The translations under genes and the position numbers were made by a program. From Candidatus Dechloromonas phosphoritropha (GTDB lineage Bacteria; Pseudomonadota; Gammaproteobacteria; Burkholderiales; Rhodocyclaceae): DNA of 64,000 nt. Every line of letters starts with the position of its first letter. Position 1 is the stretch's first letter. The notes beneath the pieces were generated by a model that saw nothing but the letters and a program-made list of their open reading frames with translations, was not told the DNA's origin and did no database searches. The stretch covers positions 62,001 through 126,000 of the forward strand of contig JADKGN010000004.1 in assembly GCA_016722705.1 (NCBI GenBank), read 5' to 3'. Positions 60,279 to 64,000 of this stretch are shown here, piece by piece.

Positions 60279-60598
60279 ACAGGCAATTGAGCGATTCGAT
60301 CTGGCTGAACGATACCGATGTCTGCGGGATTGATCTCTTGGCCGAGGTATCCGGGTTGTCGGCCGAGGAGATCGAAGACCTTATCGAAAATGACCTCATT
60401 ACGCCGGTCGACCGCAGCAGCCAGCCCTATTTCTTCCAGCTCCGCTATGTCCTGACCGTCAAAACCGCACGCCGGCTGCGCGACGACTTCCAGCTCGACA
60501 CACACGGTGTCGCGCTGGCGCTCACGCTGTTGCAGCGCATCTGTGATCTGGAGGCGGAGTTGAACGCTCTTCAGGCGAAACTGGGGCGCTCGACATGA
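60275..60598 (+). CDS. cbpM: Chaperone modulator CbpM
   Basis: 107 residues. MerR-like N-terminal helices (CGIDLLAEVSGLSAEEIEDL) and a C-terminal coiled coil (LLQRICDLEAELNALQAKLG). CbpM binds the CbpA J-domain and blocks its action on DnaK. Translational coupling to cbpA keeps the pair in balance. Confidence 0.93.
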   Translation: MNRQLSDSIWLNDTDVCGIDLLAEVSGLSAEEIEDLIENDLITPVDRSSQPYFFQLRYVLTVKTARRLRDDFQLDTHGVALALTLLQRICDLEAELNALQAKLGRST

Positions 60599-60629
60599 GT
60601 CAGGATTGAACGAGAATAACGAGGGAAAA

Positions 60630-61109
60630 ATGCAGACACCCGCACCGGACGCAACCCCTGCGAAGGCCGAACTGGCAAACACCGATCACTTGCGTTTCCA
60701 CCGGCCCCACGCACATCTTGCCTCGCCCTTCGGCAATGACTGGTTCGCGCTTAAAGCCGAAGTATTTGCACGGTTTTTTGGTACGCCGGTATTTCTGGGA
60801 ACGCAGACGATCATCGTTGCCATCTGGATCGGCGCCAACGCGCTCGCCATCACCAATTTCGACGTCTACCCATTCATTCTGCTGAATCTGGCCTTCAGCC
60901 TTCAGGCGGCCTATGCCGCGCCCCTCATCCTGCTCGCCCAGACGCGGCAGGCCGAGCGCGACAAGGTCCATGCCGAGGCTGACGCCCTGCACCGGGAGGC
61001 ACTGGCCGCCGCCAATGAGCAGCGCCTGGCGATTGCTGCGGAAAATGCCGGGCAAAGCCTGACTGCCTCTGTACGCTGCCGCACATTCCGTCAATTGCAT
61101 CTGGCGTAA
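60630..61109 (+). CDS. DUF1003 membrane protein
   Basis: 159 residues from ATG 60630 after GAGGG; a TTG at 60606 would add eight. Two membrane helices (VFLGTQTIIVAIWIGANALA, PFILLNLAFSLQAAYAAPLI) are the DUF1003 hallmark, followed by QTRQAERDKVHAEADALHRE. The last 25 residues (ASVRCRTFRQLHLA) differ from the usual helical end, so the C-terminus may be altered by a frameshift. Function unknown. Confidence 0.85.
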   Translation: MQTPAPDATPAKAELANTDHLRFHRPHAHLASPFGNDWFALKAEVFARFFGTPVFLGTQTIIVAIWIGANALAITNFDVYPFILLNLAFSLQAAYAAPLILLAQTRQAERDKVHAEADALHREALAAANEQRLAIAAENAGQSLTASVRCRTFRQLHLA

Positions 61110-61122
61110 TAACGTGCAATCG

Positions 61123-62826
61123 ATGAAGACACTCGACCGCCACCTATGGCAGCGCTTCTTGAGTATCGCCACCCCCTACTGGCGCCTGGAAGAAAAATGG
61201 AAAGCGCGGGGTCTGCTTACCCTGTTGGTGGCCCTGCTCCTGGCACAGACGCAGTTCGCGGTGCTGCTCAATGAAAAAACAGGTGAATTCACCTCAGCCT
61301 TGGCCGCCCACGATGAAGAGCGCTTCTGGACGGCTATCAAATTATCTTTGGCCCTGCTCGTGGCGGCCGTGCCGGTCTACGCCTTCTACTTTTACGTTCG
61401 CGACAAGCTCGGCATCCACTGGCGACGGTGGCTGACCAACCGTTTTCTGAACAGCTATTTCAGCAAACGGCATTTTTACGAACTGAATTCCAATACCACA
61501 ATCGACAACCCGGATCAGCGGATCGCCGAGGACATCAACACCTTCACCATGCGCTCGCTCTACTTCCTGCTCATCTTCATCGGGTCGATTTTGCAACTGG
61601 TCGCCTTCAGTAGCGTGTTGTGGTCGATATCCACGGGGCTCGTTTATTTTCTTGCAGCCTATGCGGTCGCCGGAACTCTGATCACAGTGTTCATTTTCGG
61701 CAAGCCACTGATCGGCCTCAACTTCCAACAGCTCAGGCGCGAGGCGGACTTCCGCTTCAGCCTGGTGCGGGTTCGCGAGAACGCCGAATCGATCGCCTTC
61801 TACCGGGGCGAAGCCCAGGAATCCCTGACGGTCAAGCGGCGTTTTACCGAGGCGTTCAACAATTTCAACAGGATCATCCGGCAGCAACTCTTTCTCAACC
61901 TGTTTCAATATACCTACAGCATGCTGACCATTGTCCTGCCAAGCGCCATCATTGCCTCGAAAGTGCTGTCCGGGGAACTCGAGGTCGGCAGCGCCGTCCA
62001 GGCTGCTGGCGCCTTCGCGGCTGTTCTGACCGCCACCTCGGTGATCATCGATAACTTCGAAAACCTGAGTCGCTTCGCAGCCGGTGTTGACCGCCTGAAC
62101 ACCTTTTCGAAGGCCATGGTGGCTCACCCGACAAGTCGGGCGCTCAACCGGGACGTCATCGAGTCAGTGGAGAATTCGAGTCTGGCACTGGAAGACGTCA
62201 CCTTGCAGACCCCGAATTACGAACGAATCCTGGTCAAGAATCTCTCGCTCACCGTCAAACCGGGCGACAGCCTGATGATCGTCGGCACCAGCGGTAGCGG
62301 CAAGAGTTCTCTGCTGCGCGCCATCGCCGGCCTGTGGCGCTCGGGCAGCGGCAAAATCATCCGGCCGGGGCCGGAGGAACTCCTGTTCCTGCCCCAGCAG
62401 CCATACATGTTGTTGGGCACACTGCGCAGCCAGCTTCTATATCCGAACAAGGAGATACCAATCCCGGATGCGGAACTCCTGCGGCTGCTGGAAAGGGTGA
62501 ACCTCCCTGACCTCGCCGAACGATTCGGCGGTCTGGACGTGGAAATGGACTGGGAGAAGGTTCTCTCGGTCGGCGAACAGCAGCGCCTGGCCTTCGCTCG
62601 CGTGCTGCTGACCAAGCCGCGCTATGCGATCCTGGATGAAGCCACCAGCGCACTCGATATCCCCAATGAGGAACTTCTTTACCGGGAACTGGAGACTATC
62701 AAAACTACACTGGTCAGCGTCGGTCACCGTTCCACCATCGTCAAGTTTCACAAGCAGATACTGGAACTCACTGGAAACGGCGAGTGGCAGTCGCACACTG
62801 CTGAAGACTATGATGCCAGTCTGTAG
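61123..62826 (+). CDS. SbmA/YddA-type ABC transporter, permease-ATPase fusion
   Basis: 567 residues from ATG 61123 (GTG 61114 possible). An ABC_membrane_2/SbmA-BacA-like transmembrane part with four to six helices is followed by an ATPase domain. Landmarks are WRRWLTNRFLNSYFSKRHFY, DNPDQRIAEDINTFT (EAA-like motif), Walker A GTSGSGKSSLLRAIAGLW, signature LSVGEQQRLAFARVLL (LSVGE instead of LSGGQ) and Walker B YAILDEATSALD. This group resembles YddA and peroxisomal ABCD carriers. It probably moves peptides, cobalamin or fatty-acyl compounds; the substrate is unknown. Confidence 0.9.
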   Translation: MKTLDRHLWQRFLSIATPYWRLEEKWKARGLLTLLVALLLAQTQFAVLLNEKTGEFTSALAAHDEERFWTAIKLSLALLVAAVPVYAFYFYVRDKLGIHWRRWLTNRFLNSYFSKRHFYELNSNTTIDNPDQRIAEDINTFTMRSLYFLLIFIGSILQLVAFSSVLWSISTGLVYFLAAYAVAGTLITVFIFGKPLIGLNFQQLRREADFRFSLVRVRENAESIAFYRGEAQESLTVKRRFTEAFNNFNRIIRQQLFLNLFQYTYSMLTIVLPSAIIASKVLSGELEVGSAVQAAGAFAAVLTATSVIIDNFENLSRFAAGVDRLNTFSKAMVAHPTSRALNRDVIESVENSSLALEDVTLQTPNYERILVKNLSLTVKPGDSLMIVGTSGSGKSSLLRAIAGLWRSGSGKIIRPGPEELLFLPQQPYMLLGTLRSQLLYPNKEIPIPDAELLRLLERVNLPDLAERFGGLDVEMDWEKVLSVGEQQRLAFARVLLTKPRYAILDEATSALDIPNEELLYRELETIKTTLVSVGHRSTIVKFHKQILELTGNGEWQSHTAEDYDASL

Positions 62827-62953
62827 CAGTCCATTACGCAGGGTTCTCGACAGGCCCACTGTGTGTTGTCGCACATACGCCAGGCAGCGCTGCGAATAAG
62901 ATGCTTCCAGCGCTTCAGCGAATTGCATCCGGCCGAAGCGGTACGGTCATGGA

Positions 62954-63190
62954 GATCTGAAAAAATTGAATGCAGGCATCAAGACCATTCGCGCCGTGCT
63001 GCTCCGGTTGACAGAGCGACAACACAATAATGTCCTGGAGCAGAAGTACGCTTCCGCCGAACCGCCGCTACGCGCCGAACTTTTCAGCGCCGACCAGATG
63101 GAGAGGCACGGCAAGACGCTCGCCGACTCGCACAAGCTGCTGGCGACACCCATTAGCCGGTCCATGTCAAGCGAGCAAACAAATACGTGG
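62954..63190 (+). pseudogene. Truncated start of a cyclic beta-1,2-glucan synthase-like (NdvB/GH36-type) gene
   Basis: A plus-strand frame reads KKLNAGIKTIRAVLLRLTER, then AEPPLRAELFSADQMERHGK and TLADSHKLLATPIS, which resembles the N-terminus of cyclic-glucan synthases (RAELFS...EQHG...LA). After about 63190 no further similarity is seen, although the frame stays open by chance to the window edge. No ATG with a ribosome site is evident. Only about 80 of roughly 2700 expected residues remain. Confidence 0.4.
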
Positions 63191-63577
63191 CGGCGCCAGC
63201 CGCCATGTATCAATTTCTTCTCCCGTTTGCAGTTGCTGACCGCGTCCGTTTCTTCAATTCATGGCTGCGACGAATCGCGCCAAACGCCCCGAAGGAAGTC
63301 CTCTTGGGGGACACCCATCGGGATCAAGCGAGCGGCGATGAAGCGGCCGGTCGCCCTGGCGGCTTGGCCGCCCCAGAAAAACGTTGGTGCCGCAGCGTGT
63401 CCAATGGGTTCATCACAGACCCGTGGCTGCCGAAGACTCGGCGCCAATCCCTGGCTGGCTCGCGTTGCGGGCGATCCGTTGTTACCGCAAATCGGTGACG
63501 GCGACTTGGCATCCCATTCAGACCAAATGGCTGTTGCTCCAGTCCCCAAATCCGGGCTTGCCGGCCGCCGTCGTGAC
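63191..63577. other. Unassigned stretch between gene remnants
   Basis: No protein family is recognisable in any frame. It lies between the glucan-synthase-like fragment and the end of an IS110 transposase, so it probably includes the non-coding left end of that IS and other debris. Open frames here are chance products of high GC. Confidence 0.5.
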
Positions 63578-63738
63578 TCATGCGAAGCAGCGCGTCACGT
63601 CAAACGGTTTGCGCTCCTTCAAAATGTGGAAGCACGCCCGCGCCAGCTTGTGTGCCAGCGCCTTGATCGCCACCACGTTGTTCGTCTTCGCCTTCTTCCG
63701 TTCGTAGAAGCGCTTTGCCTCGGCGCAGTAGCGCAGCA
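63578..63738 (-). pseudogene. IS110-family transposase, C-terminal fragment
   Basis: About 53 codons reading LLRYCAEAKRFYERKKAKTN, NVVAIKALAHKLARACFHIL and a PFDVTRCFA end, the characteristic C-terminus of IS110 transposases. The upstream part is replaced at about 63740 by an ISAs1 fragment in the opposite orientation. The longer frame to 63886 is antisense to that fragment. Confidence 0.7.
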
Positions 63739-63740
63739 AT

Positions 63741-63944
63741 TGGTGCCTGGACGTCACCTTTGGCGAGGATGCCAGTCTGATTCGCCTGCGCAATGCCGTC
63801 CAGAATTTCTCCTTCTTGCGCCGCCTCGCCTTGAATCTCTTTCGCGCCGACAAGTCCCGCTCGATCAGCCTCCCCAGAAAACTCAAGACCGCTGCCTACA
63901 ATCCGGCTTATCTGGCGAGCGCCCTAAAACTGCGCGAGATTTGA
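63741..63944 (+). pseudogene. ISAs1-family transposase, C-terminal fragment
   Basis: 67 codons beginning WCLDVTFGEDASLIRLRNAV and continuing NFSFLRRLALNLFRADKSRS, ending in TGA 63942-63944. The LDVTFGEDxxxIR and ENxxxLRRxALNL blocks define the ISAs1 (DDE_Tnp_ISAS1) C-terminus. No upstream part is present; it abuts the IS110 fragment. Confidence 0.7.
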
Positions 63945-64000
63945 TGCTCCAGCCCTGCGCGCTGGTGGGCTCGCCGGATGTACTGCGTCGGCCGCATGAT

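Noticed and set aside
62902..64000. A frame without stop codons running to the window edge
   Set aside because: After about 63190 it overlaps IS110 and ISAs1 fragments that are clearly coding in other frames, and its translation is low-information.

Overview
The window is a stretch of a high-GC betaproteobacterial chromosome, most likely Rhodocyclaceae (Dechloromonas, Azonexus or Accumulibacter type). This rests on heme d1 (denitrification) genes, paired cyanophycin synthetases with their DUF1854 and ABC partners, a heme-rich molybdoenzyme operon, acuI, RelA-type relA and a dense set of envelope/stress microproteins. The assignment is inference from gene content and style; no marker gene such as 16S is present. 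No tRNA, rRNA or CRISPR array was seen.

Layout. 1-1.5 kb: the end of ilvE, a small zinc-binding protein, a ruined waaF and an orphan RelB-like antitoxin with a broken toxin. 1.6-11.1 kb: a mobile-element graveyard. An IS4-family element, an IS256-family element that splits an AlbA_2/ATPase gene, an IS630-family element itself split by an IS21-family element, and a second IS630-family element can all be delimited to the base by inverted repeats and target duplications. 11.1-13.4 kb: a large orphan protein with a PD-(D/E)xK nuclease-like motif. 13.6-16.3 kb: nirJ-nirN for heme d1 synthesis, with an FNR/DNR-type palindrome upstream. 16.4-24.2 kb: a cyanophycin locus (ABC exporter-like protein, DUF1854, two cyanophycin synthetases). 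24.2-25.5 kb: remains of a sigma-54 two-component system. 25.5-30.7 kb: an anaerobic respiratory operon of a small secreted protein, a pentaheme cytochrome, a Tat-exported Mo-bisPGD enzyme, a four-cluster ferredoxin subunit and a TorD-type chaperone. 31-35.5 kb: a decayed repeat-family gene, an outer-membrane protein and an IS1634-family element with a dead transposase.

35.6-45.5 kb is ordinary chromosome: acuI, a lytic transglycosylase, a small membrane protein, relA, an EamA transporter, an MtfA-like peptidase, a DUF3616 protein and a CheB-CheR-PAS fusion. 45.7-61.1 kb is a long run of small lipoproteins, glycine-zipper, CsbD, BON, DUF883, DUF3309, PRC-barrel and membrane microproteins, mixed with a Crp-PAS-GGDEF fusion, an AI-2E family permease, a VIT-type metal transporter, the ydbH-ynbE-ydbL lipid-transport operon and cbpA-cbpM. 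61.1-62.8 kb is an SbmA/YddA-type ABC transporter. The right edge (62.95-64.0 kb) is a patchwork of a truncated cyclic-glucan-synthase-like start and the ends of IS110 and ISAs1 transposases.

How they may work together: nirJN supplies heme d1 for nitrite reduction and the molybdoenzyme operon is a second anaerobic electron sink. The cyanophycin genes provide a nitrogen/carbon store, and the 46-60 kb cluster looks like envelope and stress maintenance. Stretches without recognisable genes are 2816-3163 (right end of the IS4 element plus the leader of the AlbA_2 gene), 46401-46700 (leader regions only) and 63191-63577.
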